From an uncultured Lachnospiraceae bacterium (GTDB lineage: Bacteria; Bacillota; Clostridia; Lachnospirales; Lachnospiraceae): a stretch of DNA of 64,000 nucleotides. Each line of letters begins with the position of its first letter. Position 1 is the stretch's first letter. This document shows positions 34,047 through 43,288 of the stretch, one piece after another. The notes below the pieces were generated by a model. It was not told the origin of the DNA and searched no databases. It saw nothing but the letters and a program-made list of their open reading frames with translations. Made by a program: the position numbers and the translations under genes. The stretch is from positions 1 through 64,000 of the forward strand of contig CAKRGM010000008.1 of NCBI GenBank assembly GCA_934330725.1. Direction: 5' to 3'.

Positions 34047-35771
34047 TTAATAATTAGTAAATGCATCCGCCTCTGATTTAAGGTCTTCAACTGCCGCTGC
34101 ACTGTTACCCATCTCTTCACTGATATCATTCATCTGCTGAACAAAATCTGAAGTGCTTGTTGCAGCATTTGTAATCGCGCGGCTTCCAAGATCAATCTCA
34201 TTTGCTATCTTATCTATTGAAGCTACTATATCATCCATGGCTTTCTTTAACTCATCAGCATTACTGTTAAAGTCTGTCATTGTTTCACTTACATAACATG
34301 CATCTTCATTGTATTTTTCACCTGCAACAACAAATTTGTCATAATCAGGCAATATTGACTTTTCAACAAAATTTATCATGTTCTTTGAATTATCTGCAAG
34401 TGCGCTTACAGCCTGTGTTACATATTCATTAATAGACTGAATGTTATTAGCTGTATCACGGCTTAAATCTGCCAGTTCCCTGATTTCATCCGCAACAACT
34501 GCAAATCCCTTTCCAGCCTCTCCAGCTCTTGCTGCCTCGATTGATGCATTAAGTGCTAAAAGATTGGTCTGGCTCGAAATGTTAAGTATCTCTTCTGTAA
34601 GTTCATTTACCTTTTCAACACGCTTACTGTCATCTATCGCTTTCTTTAATGTACTTACAATATTAGATACCATCTTTCCGGCATCCATTTTATTCTGATT
34701 AGCCTGCTTTGCAAGTTCATCTGCTCTGTCTCTCATCTGATTTGAATATGTATTTATTGAATTAGTCTTATCTGCAATATCCTTAACAGTTTTTCCAACA
34801 GTTACAGTACTTTCATTAACATACTGCACAGTTGATGATATTTCCTGCATAGATGCTGATAACTGCTGCATTGTAGAAGATATATCCTCTGCATTTGCAT
34901 TAGAAGATGAAACATCCTCACTTACATTTGCTACTACTTCATTAAGCTTTGTCGTTCCAACAACAAGCTTCGCCATGATACCCTGAAGCTTCTCTAAAAA
35001 TATATTAATACCAGCTGCAAGCCTTCCAATCTCATCATTAGACTTTATATCAAGTCTCATCGTAAGATCGCCATTTCCTTCTTCAATAAGTTTAATCATC
35101 TGGTCAACCTTCTTACTTGACTTTGCAATTGGTGAAGCAACTTTTAACTGACATATTAATATTGCAATAACTATTATAAGCACAGTAAGTCCAAAACATA
35201 CGGCAGCAATTATTATCGAAAGATTATAGCTTGCCCGCATTTTTCCCACTGCATTGTCTGCCTGTTCTCTGTCAAATGATATAATATCATGAAGATCATC
35301 CTCAATTGCATCACTCAGATCCACAAAATCTTTATTTGCCATCTTTAATGCTGACTCAGTGTTACCATTCTTTACATATTTTGTAAGATGGGTACATTTT
35401 GACTTATATGGTGTATAATGACTTCTCAGGTTATTATACAGCTCTTCTTCATGTGTATCTGGTGTAAGTCTTTGTGAAAAGTCATCCATATCTGACTCAA
35501 TATCTTTTTGCACCTGTTCAATCTTAGAATATGTAGAATCCTGCAGTTCCTTCGTATCTGCCACAACATAACTGTATGACAGCTTCATAAGCTTTTGAAT
35601 ATTTTCAGCAATACGTCCGGCCTGCTCTACATTCTCCAGATATACATTTGCAACAGCTTCCCCTCTGGTATCAATCTGCCTTGCATTATAAATACTGCTT
35701 ACACTTGTAATCAATGCAATAATAGCAAGTCCTATTACCGGCATTAATATTTTTGTCTTGATTGATTTCAT
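34047..35771 (-). CDS. Methyl-accepting chemotaxis protein
   Basis: Membrane chemoreceptor of 574 residues. Order: N-terminal transmembrane helix (about 7-27), an extracellular four-helix-bundle (4HB_MCP-like) domain to about 188, a second helix (about 190-210, IIAAVCFGLTVLIIVIAILI), HAMP (about 210-265), then the signalling domain with the hairpin tip EAARAGEAGKGFAVVADEIRELAD. The ligand is unknown; 4HB sensors are diverse. GGAGGGGG precedes the ATG. It is a lone gene; no other chemotaxis gene is near. I found no clear sigma-28 promoter in the 240 bases upstream. Confidence 0.93.
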   Translation of the reverse strand: MKSIKTKILMPVIGLAIIALITSVSSIYNARQIDTRGEAVANVYLENVEQAGRIAENIQKLMKLSYSYVVADTKELQDSTYSKIEQVQKDIESDMDDFSQRLTPDTHEEELYNNLRSHYTPYKSKCTHLTKYVKNGNTESALKMANKDFVDLSDAIEDDLHDIISFDREQADNAVGKMRASYNLSIIIAAVCFGLTVLIIVIAILICQLKVASPIAKSSKKVDQMIKLIEEGNGDLTMRLDIKSNDEIGRLAAGINIFLEKLQGIMAKLVVGTTKLNEVVANVSEDVSSSNANAEDISSTMQQLSASMQEISSTVQYVNESTVTVGKTVKDIADKTNSINTYSNQMRDRADELAKQANQNKMDAGKMVSNIVSTLKKAIDDSKRVEKVNELTEEILNISSQTNLLALNASIEAARAGEAGKGFAVVADEIRELADLSRDTANNIQSINEYVTQAVSALADNSKNMINFVEKSILPDYDKFVVAGEKYNEDACYVSETMTDFNSNADELKKAMDDIVASIDKIANEIDLGSRAITNAATSTSDFVQQMNDISEEMGNSAAAVEDLKSEADAFTNY

Positions 35772-35944
35772 AGTTTCCCCCTCCTATATACCGTATAATG
35801 AACAAATTAAATCAATAACTGATTGTATATTCTGCTATTTTATTATTAATGTTCTTGTATACTTATGTATATATATTACAATATTTTGTTCAAACAAACA
35901 ACACTAAAAGTGTTATTTTTATATACTTTTTAATACACAATAAT

Positions 35945-35971
35945 GACTGATACAGTGGCCCCGCATCAGTC
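35945..35971 (-). terminator. Possible terminator after nrdD
   Basis: GACTGAT (35945-35951) pairs with ATCAGTC (35965-35971) around a GC-rich centre, 39 bases after the nrdD stop. The T-tract is poor. Confidence 0.4.
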
Positions 35972-36009
35972 CTTAATCGTACTATAACACGCTTATACAT
36001 AATATCTTT

Positions 36010-38184
36010 TTACAAATGAAGTACTCTCTCTTTAATCTCCTGAGTACGTCCCTGGTTCCAGAACTGTGTTCCAATATATCCACATGTTCTTCTTGCAACG
36101 TTCATTTTATCCTGATCCCTGTTGCCACAGTTCGGGCACTCCCATATAAGCTTTCCATCTTCATCTGTTATTATCTGTATCTGTCCGTTATATCCGCATA
36201 CTTGGCAGTAATCACTCTTTGTGTTAAGTTCTGCATACATTATATTCTCATAAATGTACTGCATAACTGATAATACGGCAGGTATATTATTTGCCATATC
36301 CGGAACTTCAACATAACTTATAGCTCCACCAGGTGAAAGCTTCTGAAACTGTGACTCAAACTTAAGTTTATCAAACGCACTTATATTCTCTGTTACATGT
36401 ACATGATAGCTGTTTGTGATATAGTTTTTATCCGTAACACCCGAAATCTTTCCAAATCTCTTCTGAAGGCATTTTGCGAACTTATATGTCGTTGATTCAA
36501 GCGGAGTTCCATAAAGACTGAAATCAATATTTGTTTCCTCAGCCCATCTTTTACATGTATCATTAAGATAATTCATTACCTTAAGTGCAAACTCAGTACC
36601 TCCTGCCTGTGTATGTGATACACCTTTCATATATTTTGTACATTCACACAATCCTGCATATCCTAAAGATATTGTTGAATATCCTCCATAGAGAAGCTTA
36701 TCAATAGTTTCACCTTTCTTTAACCTTGCCAGTGCCCCATACTGCCACAGAATAGGTGCAACATCTGAAGGTGTTCCCTTAAGTCTGTAGTGTCTGCACA
36801 TAAGTGCTCTTTTACAAAGTTCAAGCCTTTCATCAAGTATGCTCCAGAACTTATCCATGTCTTTACCTGATGAACATGCAACATCTACAAGATTAAGTGT
36901 TACAACTCCCTGGTTAAACCTTCCGTAAAACTTAGGCTTATTATCATTTTCTTTATCTTTATAAACAGTAAGAAATGACCTGCATCCCATACATGGATAA
37001 CAGTTACCTTCCTTAACCTCTTTCATTACCTTCTCTGATATGTAATCAGGAACCATTCTCTTTGCGGTACATTCTGCTGCAAGCTTTGTAAGTTCCCAAT
37101 ACTTGGAGCCCTCGCGTATATTATCCTCTTCAAGAACGTAAATAAGCTTCGGAAATGCCGGTGTTATATAAACGCCTTTTTCATTCTTGACTCCCTGTAT
37201 ACGCTGTTTTAAAACTTCTTCCGTAACAAGTGCAAGATCATCCCTTGTTCTTCCTTCAGGCACCTCATCGATATACATAAATACTGTGACAAACGGAGCC
37301 TGTCCATTGGTCGTCATAAGCGTAATAACCTGATACTGAATCATCTGTACTCCGCGTTTGATCTCATCGCGAACCCTTAATTCTGCCACATCACGGATTT
37401 TTTCATCAGTATATTCAATTCCTGTTTTATCAAATTCCTCTTTTACCTGCTTTATAAACTTTTCACGGCTCACCTGTACAAAAGGTGCAAGATGGGCAAG
37501 GCTTATACTCTGTCCACCATACTGTGAACTGGCAATCTGTGCAATTGCCTGCGTTGCAATATTACATGCAGTTGAAAAGCTGTGCGGCTTTTCAATCATT
37601 GTCTCGCTGATAACAGTCCCATTCTGTAACATATCTTCAAGATTAACAAGACAGCAGTTATGCATATGCTGTGCAAAATAATCAGCATCATGAAAATGAA
37701 TAATTCCCTGCTCATGCGCATCTACTATATCCTGCGGAAGAAGAAATCGTCTTGTTATATCCTTGCTCACTTCCCCAGCCATATAATCCCTTTGTACACT
37801 GTTTACTGTAGGATTCTTATTGGAATTTTCCTGTTTTACTTCTTCATTATTACATTCAAGAAGACTCAGTATCTGTTCATCTGTTGAATTTGACTTACGC
37901 ACAAGCGCTCTTTTATATCTGTATGTTATATATTTACGTGCTACTGTGAAAGCCCGCAGATTCATGATCTGGTTTTCAACGAGATCCTGTATCTCTTCAA
38001 CATTAAGAGACCTGTTCATCTCCTCACATATTTTTTCTACATTCTCGGATATCATATGTATCTGTTCATCTGACAGCCTTTCATTATGTGCAACTTCCCT
38101 GTTTGCTTTGGCCACGGCCGCCATGATTTTTGTAATATCAAAAGCAACTTCCGAACCGCTTCGTTTAATAATCTTCATTCTCAT
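36010..38184 (-). CDS. nrdD: Anaerobic (class III) ribonucleoside-triphosphate reductase
   Basis: Glycyl-radical enzyme that makes dNTPs without oxygen. The N-terminal ATP-cone (about residues 1-95, IKRSGSEVAFDITKI) gives allosteric control. The catalytic barrel includes MHNCCLVNLEDML. A zinc site of four Cys (CQVCG...CPNCG) precedes the C-terminal glycyl radical at about G702 in RRTCGYIGTQFW. The length of 724 is typical. The activase NrdG is not adjacent and is not in the window. Two NrdR-like boxes overlap and precede its promoter. Confidence 0.96.
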   Translation of the reverse strand: MRMKIIKRSGSEVAFDITKIMAAVAKANREVAHNERLSDEQIHMISENVEKICEEMNRSLNVEEIQDLVENQIMNLRAFTVARKYITYRYKRALVRKSNSTDEQILSLLECNNEEVKQENSNKNPTVNSVQRDYMAGEVSKDITRRFLLPQDIVDAHEQGIIHFHDADYFAQHMHNCCLVNLEDMLQNGTVISETMIEKPHSFSTACNIATQAIAQIASSQYGGQSISLAHLAPFVQVSREKFIKQVKEEFDKTGIEYTDEKIRDVAELRVRDEIKRGVQMIQYQVITLMTTNGQAPFVTVFMYIDEVPEGRTRDDLALVTEEVLKQRIQGVKNEKGVYITPAFPKLIYVLEEDNIREGSKYWELTKLAAECTAKRMVPDYISEKVMKEVKEGNCYPCMGCRSFLTVYKDKENDNKPKFYGRFNQGVVTLNLVDVACSSGKDMDKFWSILDERLELCKRALMCRHYRLKGTPSDVAPILWQYGALARLKKGETIDKLLYGGYSTISLGYAGLCECTKYMKGVSHTQAGGTEFALKVMNYLNDTCKRWAEETNIDFSLYGTPLESTTYKFAKCLQKRFGKISGVTDKNYITNSYHVHVTENISAFDKLKFESQFQKLSPGGAISYVEVPDMANNIPAVLSVMQYIYENIMYAELNTKSDYCQVCGYNGQIQIITDEDGKLIWECPNCGNRDQDKMNVARRTCGYIGTQFWNQGRTQEIKERVLHL

Positions 38185-38260
38185 ACTCTCCCATATATAA
38201 ACTGATTATTTAGTCTCCTGTATCATCACGTAAATACGAAATAAACATTAAGCTCAATAA

Positions 38261-38310
38261 ATAATACAACATATAGTATTACAAGTCAATATGCATACCC
38301 AACATATAGT
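38261..38310 (-). promoter_or_regulatory. nrdD promoter with paired NrdR-like boxes
   Basis: On the minus strand TTGACT (38284-38289) and TATTAT (38261-38266) are 17 bases apart. The motif CAACATATAGT occurs at 38267-38277, inside the spacer, and again at 38300-38310. The copies are 33 bases apart, about three helical turns, as expected for NrdR repressor sites in front of reductase genes. Confidence 0.6.
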
Positions 38311-38415
38311 TATAACTAATTTTTGTTACTTTTGCATATATACCCTTTAAAATGTTCCGTAAATAAATATTCCAGCGCTGTTTCACTCAGGAACACCTGC
38401 AGTCACATACGGCTG

Positions 38416-40128
38416 TTATACAGTTCTTGCACTGCTGCATGTCATATATATCACCTGATGCTCTTTAGCCAGTTCCTCAAGCAATCCGGCTGCATGCTGC
38501 ATCATTATATCATCAAAATTAACAAACGGATCATCCATTATTATAACTGATTTTTCCCCTTTACATATCAGCTCAATAAATGCCAGACGTTCACAAAGCC
38601 ACATAGCATCTTTCATTCCGCTGCTGTAATATCCCATCTGCCTTAAAAAGCCCTGTTCATCAATATTCATTTCATATTCTGCATTAATGCTTATCTGTTC
38701 TGAAAAATCAGAATCAAACACCTTAAAATACTTTCTTATTCCATCCGATATTTTTCTTATATAATCTTTTATATAATCAGTTTTTGCTCTTTTTAAATAT
38801 TCTTTTGTCTTTTTTATTATATCGGCTTTTTCCCTGCAACCAGACAGTTCAGACTTTAATCTTTCTATTCTGTCAGACAGTTCAAACTGCTTTTCAGTAT
38901 TATCATCAAGCTGCCTTTTAAGTTCAATTATCTTTTCTCCTGCATTCTTTTTTGCTACTCTTGCCGATATCTCATTATACATTTTTTCTCTGTCAGACAA
39001 ATATTTATATTCTTTTATATATTTTTCTGTCTCCTGTATTTTTTTAAGTTTTATATCAATTCTTTCGACTTCAGCTGCCCTGGCGCCGGAAGTGTTATCT
39101 GTTTTGCGCTTATTTTTTCTGTATAAACCGATACTTAATACACATGCGGCCGCAAAAAGCACTATTCCTGTAAAAAAGGCTGAATACAAAGGTCTTATAA
39201 GAACAGCCTGCAGTACAATAATTATAACAAAAGCCATATCCATTATAATTATATTTTTAAATGAAAGCTCGTCTTTATGGGACTCTATATAATTCCTCTT
39301 TCTGATAAGCTCATTCTGCCTCCTGTATAATTCCTCCTCTTCAGGAATCCCTGCGGAAAAATAATCATCAAGCCATTCAAGCCTTTCACGTTCCTTTTTA
39401 TCAGGTCCGCATGCCATATTTCCTTCTGCTTTTTTTAAAATCACCTGTTCAGCATCATTTACTGCCTTTTTTAACTTTTCTGACCGTGTCCTGACATGCA
39501 GCAATTCCGTCTGTAATGTGCTTATTTTACCTTTAAGTTCTGCGATGTACCCTCTGTTTCCTGTTTTCACATAAATCTTATATGCATCATCAAGTTTCTT
39601 AATCGCCTGTTCATAGTCAATAGATATATCATCATCATAAAATGTTTCTTCTTCACTGATATTAGAAATCATACTTTCATTTACTTTTTCAACCTTTATT
39701 GAAGTCTGTTTTATAAAAAAAGTTGACATGAATGCATTCTTATCTATACCAAATATCACCTCTCCCGGAGTACCGCCAAAATCATTACTTGCATTACCCG
39801 TTTCAACATCAATAAGCTTATATGTATCATCACTTTCCTTATCAGCAAATGTTCTCTCAAGACGATATATCCGTCCATTCTCTTTGAAGCATATATATCC
39901 GCCACATGTTTCGCCATTCCATGGCTTATATTTTTTTCTTTCAGCCGTGTCAAGATCCTTCCTGTTACGTGTTGGAATCATCCCATAAAACATCGCACAT
40001 ATAAATGCTGCAAATGTACTTTTTCCAAAGCCATTATTCCTGTAAATACAATTAATTCCTTCATCCAGTCTTAAATAAAAATCTTCCAGACAGCCAAAGT
40101 TTTTTATATAACATTCTGTAATAATCAT
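38416..40128 (-). CDS. SMC/SbcC-like ATPase with membrane segments (YhaN-like)
   Basis: SMC-type ATPase of 570 residues: N-terminal Walker A NNGFGKST (about residues 31-38), long coiled coils, and a C-terminal lobe with a signature-like YYSSGMKDAM and Walker B SVIIMDDPF. Two hydrophobic helices (IIIMDMAFVIIIVLQAVLI and FFTGIVLFAAACVLSIGL) lie in the middle, where SbcC and Rad50 have a zinc hook. This fits YhaN of Bacillus subtilis, though YhaN is much longer. Its start overlaps the stop of the phosphoesterase gene by four bases, so the pair probably forms an SbcCD-like nuclease at the membrane. Confidence 0.8.
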   Translation of the reverse strand: MIITECYIKNFGCLEDFYLRLDEGINCIYRNNGFGKSTFAAFICAMFYGMIPTRNRKDLDTAERKKYKPWNGETCGGYICFKENGRIYRLERTFADKESDDTYKLIDVETGNASNDFGGTPGEVIFGIDKNAFMSTFFIKQTSIKVEKVNESMISNISEEETFYDDDISIDYEQAIKKLDDAYKIYVKTGNRGYIAELKGKISTLQTELLHVRTRSEKLKKAVNDAEQVILKKAEGNMACGPDKKERERLEWLDDYFSAGIPEEEELYRRQNELIRKRNYIESHKDELSFKNIIIMDMAFVIIIVLQAVLIRPLYSAFFTGIVLFAAACVLSIGLYRKNKRKTDNTSGARAAEVERIDIKLKKIQETEKYIKEYKYLSDREKMYNEISARVAKKNAGEKIIELKRQLDDNTEKQFELSDRIERLKSELSGCREKADIIKKTKEYLKRAKTDYIKDYIRKISDGIRKYFKVFDSDFSEQISINAEYEMNIDEQGFLRQMGYYSSGMKDAMWLCERLAFIELICKGEKSVIIMDDPFVNFDDIMMQHAAGLLEELAKEHQVIYMTCSSARTV

Positions 40129-41168
40129 ATAATTGTATCTCCCCGAAGTGCTTTAATCCCGTATTTTATTATTTTTTCTTTATCAGAAGTCTCTTCATCA
40201 CTGTTTAAAATAAGCTGTACAAACTGTTTTTCAAACATTCCAAGTCTGTCCATATCTGTTTCTTTTTTTCTTACTCTTGTATTATCTTCAATTCTGAATG
40301 AAAAAAACTGATTTGCAAAATGCTGTAAAATATAGGATATATCAATCTCATAATCATCTGTAACATCACCATTAAGCTCAGCTTTTACCATATCTTTCGA
40401 CGTTACATTGTTTTGACTGCATACTGATTCTATGCATGCTATTACATCAGGCGTTGTATAACAGCCCTCAATATTAATCTTAAGACTTACAGCATGTCTT
40501 GATGCAAAAGGAACGAACCTGTGCGAAATACTGCTGCCATTAATATCAAGAATCACAAACCCTTTGCTTCCACACTCATCATATCCTCTTGGCTCAAGAC
40601 ACCCGCAATAACAGCAGACTCCTCTTTCATCAATTCTGGCAGCGCTGTAGCTATGGATATGTCCTAATGCCAGATAGTCAATATTATACCCTGCAAAATC
40701 AGACGGCCTGTTAACCATACCATGATATACCACTATATTAATGGTTCTCCTGTCAGGTCTTATACGCTCAAGTTCCCCTGTATCTTTCAGTGAATATATA
40801 CATACACCTGCTTTCTCATAATAAAGTGCGGTTTTTGTCATAATCTTAAAATTAGGCGGCCAGCCATTGCCCCCGGCATCTGCCTGTAATGACTGTGTAT
40901 CATGGTTTCCTGTCAGATATAAAAATTGTATGTCCGGACATTTCCTGATGCAGTCAAGAACTATATGCTTTGTTTTAGGCAGGATTATATCTGTATCAAA
41001 CATATCACCGGCAATTATAACAATATTAACATGTTGTTTTTGTGCATATTTAATCATCTGCACAAATGTCATTAAAATCTCGTTCCGCCGTCTGACTGCC
41101 TGATCTGCTGTCAGACTTGTACTTAATGCCGAATCCAGATGAATATCTGCACAATGTAGTATTCTCAT
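40125..41168 (-). CDS. SbcD/YhaO-like metallophosphoesterase (DNA exonuclease subunit)
   Basis: Calcineurin-like nuclease subunit, 347 residues. Metal-binding motifs: ILHCADIHLDS (I), IIAGDMFDTD (II), LTGNHDTQ (III), VVYHGM (IV) and LALGHIHSYS (V). This set defines Mre11/SbcD/YhaO proteins. The C-terminal region would bind the ATPase partner encoded next. The ATG at 41168 has GGAGG five bases upstream; the open frame reaches 38 codons further but runs through the promoter. A LexA-type box at its promoter supports a DNA-damage role. Confidence 0.88.
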   Translation of the reverse strand: MRILHCADIHLDSALSTSLTADQAVRRRNEILMTFVQMIKYAQKQHVNIVIIAGDMFDTDIILPKTKHIVLDCIRKCPDIQFLYLTGNHDTQSLQADAGGNGWPPNFKIMTKTALYYEKAGVCIYSLKDTGELERIRPDRRTINIVVYHGMVNRPSDFAGYNIDYLALGHIHSYSAARIDERGVCCYCGCLEPRGYDECGSKGFVILDINGSSISHRFVPFASRHAVSLKINIEGCYTTPDVIACIESVCSQNNVTSKDMVKAELNGDVTDDYEIDISYILQHFANQFFSFRIEDNTRVRKKETDMDRLGMFEKQFVQLILNSDEETSDKEKIIKYGIKALRGDTII

Positions 41169-41184
41169 ATATCCTCCCTGTATG

Positions 41185-41227
41185 CAAACGTTTGTTCTAT
41201 TATAAGTCATATTTTCTAAAAACTCAA
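41185..41227 (-). promoter_or_regulatory. Promoter with LexA/SOS box for the SbcD-like operon
   Basis: TTGAGT (41222-41227) and TATAAT (41199-41204) are 17 bases apart. CAAACGTTTGTTCT (41185-41198) begins right after the -10 and differs from the Gram-positive LexA consensus only at one outer base. Confidence 0.65.
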
Positions 41228-41299
41228 GTATATATTCATCTATATTAACGAAATTTTCAAAGCCGGATATATTGTGTTTCATTTTGCAATTTCATGTGT

Positions 41300-41317
41300 T
41301 ATAATACAACATGTTGT
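41300..41317 (+). promoter_or_regulatory. -10 element and palindrome before the 53-residue ORF
   Basis: TATAAT (41300-41305) is followed directly by the palindrome ACAACATGTTGT (41306-41317). A weak -35 TTTCAT lies 17 bases upstream. The palindrome would overlap the transcript start and is a candidate operator. Confidence 0.4.
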
Positions 41318-41367
41318 TAGTTCAATTCTAATATTAAAGAACTTATGCAGGGGAGGATTTAATTATT

Positions 41368-41529
41368 ATGGAACGTGTAAAGTATAGTAAAGTCGAAGTC
41401 TGTCATGGCGATACAGCCAAAAAATTTCCGGTTTATGAAATTTACCTTGATGGTGTTATTGTAACAAAGGTCTCCTCAGAGCCTGAAGCATTAGAAATGG
41501 TTTCACGCTGGCAGGAAATATACAAATAA
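41368..41529 (+). CDS. Small hypothetical protein, 53 residues
   Basis: Short ORF with an ATG at 41368 behind GGGGAGG. The product begins MERVKYSKVEVCHGD, continues KKFPVYEIYLDGVIVTKVSS and ends SRWQEIYK. The pattern (hydrophobic strands, a turn, one helix) suggests a small compact beta-beta-alpha domain, not a random frame. I do not recognise it. It is divergent from the SbcD-like gene and has its own terminator, so it is a separate gene. Confidence 0.65.
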   Translation: MERVKYSKVEVCHGDTAKKFPVYEIYLDGVIVTKVSSEPEALEMVSRWQEIYK

Positions 41530-41582
41530 ACACTTTTAATAAATATTTAAACCATACAATAACATAGAGTAAATAAATATAA

Positions 41583-41618
41583 CCGGTATACATTGACTTA
41601 GTATCAACTGCATACCGG
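41583..41618 (+). terminator. Terminator of the 53-residue ORF
   Basis: CCGGTAT (41583-41589) pairs with ATACCGG (41612-41618); an inner TTGA/TCAA stem extends it. CTTTTTG follows on the plus strand. Confidence 0.7.
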
Positions 41619-41643
41619 CTTTTTGTATCTTTATTTTCATTTT

Positions 41644-41663
41644 TGCACCACTTCTATGGTGCA
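41644..41663. other. Small hairpin downstream of the ABC-2 permease gene
   Basis: TGCACCA and TGGTGCA enclose a six-base loop. No T-tract follows on either strand, so a terminator role is uncertain. Confidence 0.35.
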
Positions 41664-41713
41664 TTGCTGGCTTATATAAGTTAATATAAGGTTTATAAAA
41701 AATCCTGCAGTTT

Positions 41714-42478
41714 TTACAGACTTATCTTCTTCTCAAGCAGCCCGGATGTTCCTATAACAGAAGCGATAATCACAACTACACTTAATAAATATGCCGGCAG
41801 CTCGCTAAATACAGATTCTGTAATTCCCCCGCCAAACTCAATGACAGGCATTGCATTTGAAATCATTACATATATTAATGTTATAATGCAGAATATTACA
41901 AAGCTTAAAAATCCCCTGCCCCTTTTATTTGAAAGAAATGTGCGGCTGAGTGTCGTTGCAAAATAAGCAATGCAGACTATTGTAAATATCTGAACCCACA
42001 TAAGCACTACTGTAACTACTACTGTACCAACAATATTTATCTGTGTATAATTCCCATATAATGACATCATCTGTTCCATCATTTCCTTTAAGCTATCCAC
42101 CTGAGGAAACTGTTTAAGACACAGTTTGTACTGGCTTAAAAACATCAGTATATAAATAAAAGTAAGCACAATGGATGCAATAAATGTCGAAAGGACCTTT
42201 GCACTTATTATCTTATATGTAGAGTTTGGTGTCATAAAAAGCATATAACTTGTCTTTGAAGATAATTCTCTTGAGTAGGACTCAATAGCCAGAACCATTA
42301 TATATATAATTCCAAAGAATATCCCCATGGAAAACAAAGCCATACTTATGACTGTATTAGTTCTGTCCTTTAACAGCATCGCAACAATGGAATAAAAATA
42401 TACTGCAGCAAATGCAATAATTAATATTATATATTGTGTAAGTTTTTTTCTGTATTCATATTTTAATAGTTTTAACAT
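41714..42478 (-). CDS. ABC-2 type permease
   Basis: Membrane protein of 254 residues with six predicted helices, starting MLKLLKYEYRKKLTQYIILIIAF, a layout common to ABC-2 exporter permeases. It lies 106 bases after an ABC ATPase gene on the same strand; a dispersed repeat fills the gap. The pair is a probable small exporter of the type seen with bacteriocin or peptide resistance, but no substrate can be given. Confidence 0.78.
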   Translation of the reverse strand: MLKLLKYEYRKKLTQYIILIIAFAAVYFYSIVAMLLKDRTNTVISMALFSMGIFFGIIYIMVLAIESYSRELSSKTSYMLFMTPNSTYKIISAKVLSTFIASIVLTFIYILMFLSQYKLCLKQFPQVDSLKEMMEQMMSLYGNYTQINIVGTVVVTVVLMWVQIFTIVCIAYFATTLSRTFLSNKRGRGFLSFVIFCIITLIYVMISNAMPVIEFGGGITESVFSELPAYLLSVVVIIASVIGTSGLLEKKISL

Positions 42479-42510
42479 TTAGGCCTCTCCTCCTTTATTT
42501 TATAACAATC

Positions 42511-42584
42511 AGGCAATTGCAAAACCTGCTGTTTTTCAGGTAATGCCCGGCAAAATCAACAATTCAGCACAGGTATGCTCCCGC
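42511..42584 (+). repeat. Dispersed intergenic repeat, copy 3 (single arm)
   Basis: CAGGCAATTGCAAAACCTG, a TTTTT stretch, CAAAATCAACAATTCAGC and CAGGTATGCTCCCGC align in order with the right-hand arm of the 51071-51285 element read on the minus strand. It ends at the ATPase stop codon. Confidence 0.55.
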
Positions 42585-43271
42585 TTATGAATAAATCTTC
42601 TTATAAAGATCTACTACTGTCTCTCCACGCTCCTGCTTTAACTGCTCTACATCACCTGCAAGCTGCAAAACACCATTCTTTATAAATACAGCTCCATTTA
42701 TAAATGTTTCAAGTTCATCAACCAGATGGCTTGAAATTATCATTATATTGCCATTGACTGAATTAGCCATAATAAGACTCATTATTTTTTCTCTTGCAAT
42801 AAGATCAATTCCATTAAGCGGTTCATCTAACATTATTACCTTTGCATTTCTAGACATGGTTGCAGCAATTTTAAGTTTTGCAATCATACCGGTTGACATA
42901 TCCCTTACTTTATTATTTATATTCAGATCGAGTTCATTAAGCAGCCTGTTGAATTTCTGCACATCAAAATCCTCAAAGAAATCCGAATAATATTTTGCCA
43001 CATCACTTATTTTCATATATGGATAGAAAAAACTTTCAGTTGACATATATGCAATATGAGCCTTTGTTTCGGTTCCAACCGGCTGTCCATCAAGGGTTAT
43101 GCTTCCTGATGTAGGCTTAACAAGACCTGCTATCATTTTCATCATTGTTGATTTACCACTTCCATTCGGGCCTAATAATCCGTATATTTTTCCCTCTTTA
43201 AGCTGAAGACTGATATTATTTACAGCCGTACACTGCATATACGATTTTACAACTTTTTCCAGTACTAACAT
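42585..43271 (-). CDS. ABC transporter ATP-binding protein
   Basis: ABC-2 exporter ATPase of 228 residues. Walker A LLGPNGSGKST, a Q-loop region around MSTESF (Gln replaced), the signature MSTGMIAKL in place of LSGGQ, Walker B VIMLDEPLNGID and the switch histidine in ISSHLVDEL. The ATG at 43271 follows AAAGGAG by eight bases. It lies just 17 bases from the ktrA-like gene but with its own ribosome site. Partner permease is the next gene. Confidence 0.87.
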   Translation of the reverse strand: MLVLEKVVKSYMQCTAVNNISLQLKEGKIYGLLGPNGSGKSTMMKMIAGLVKPTSGSITLDGQPVGTETKAHIAYMSTESFFYPYMKISDVAKYYSDFFEDFDVQKFNRLLNELDLNINNKVRDMSTGMIAKLKIAATMSRNAKVIMLDEPLNGIDLIAREKIMSLIMANSVNGNIMIISSHLVDELETFINGAVFIKNGVLQLAGDVEQLKQERGETVVDLYKKIYS

Positions 43272-43288
43272 GTACACATCTCCTTTAT

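Noticed and set aside
35772..36009. Sigma-28 promoter for the chemoreceptor
   Set aside because: No TAAA-N15-GCCGATAA-like pair could be found in the 240 bases upstream.
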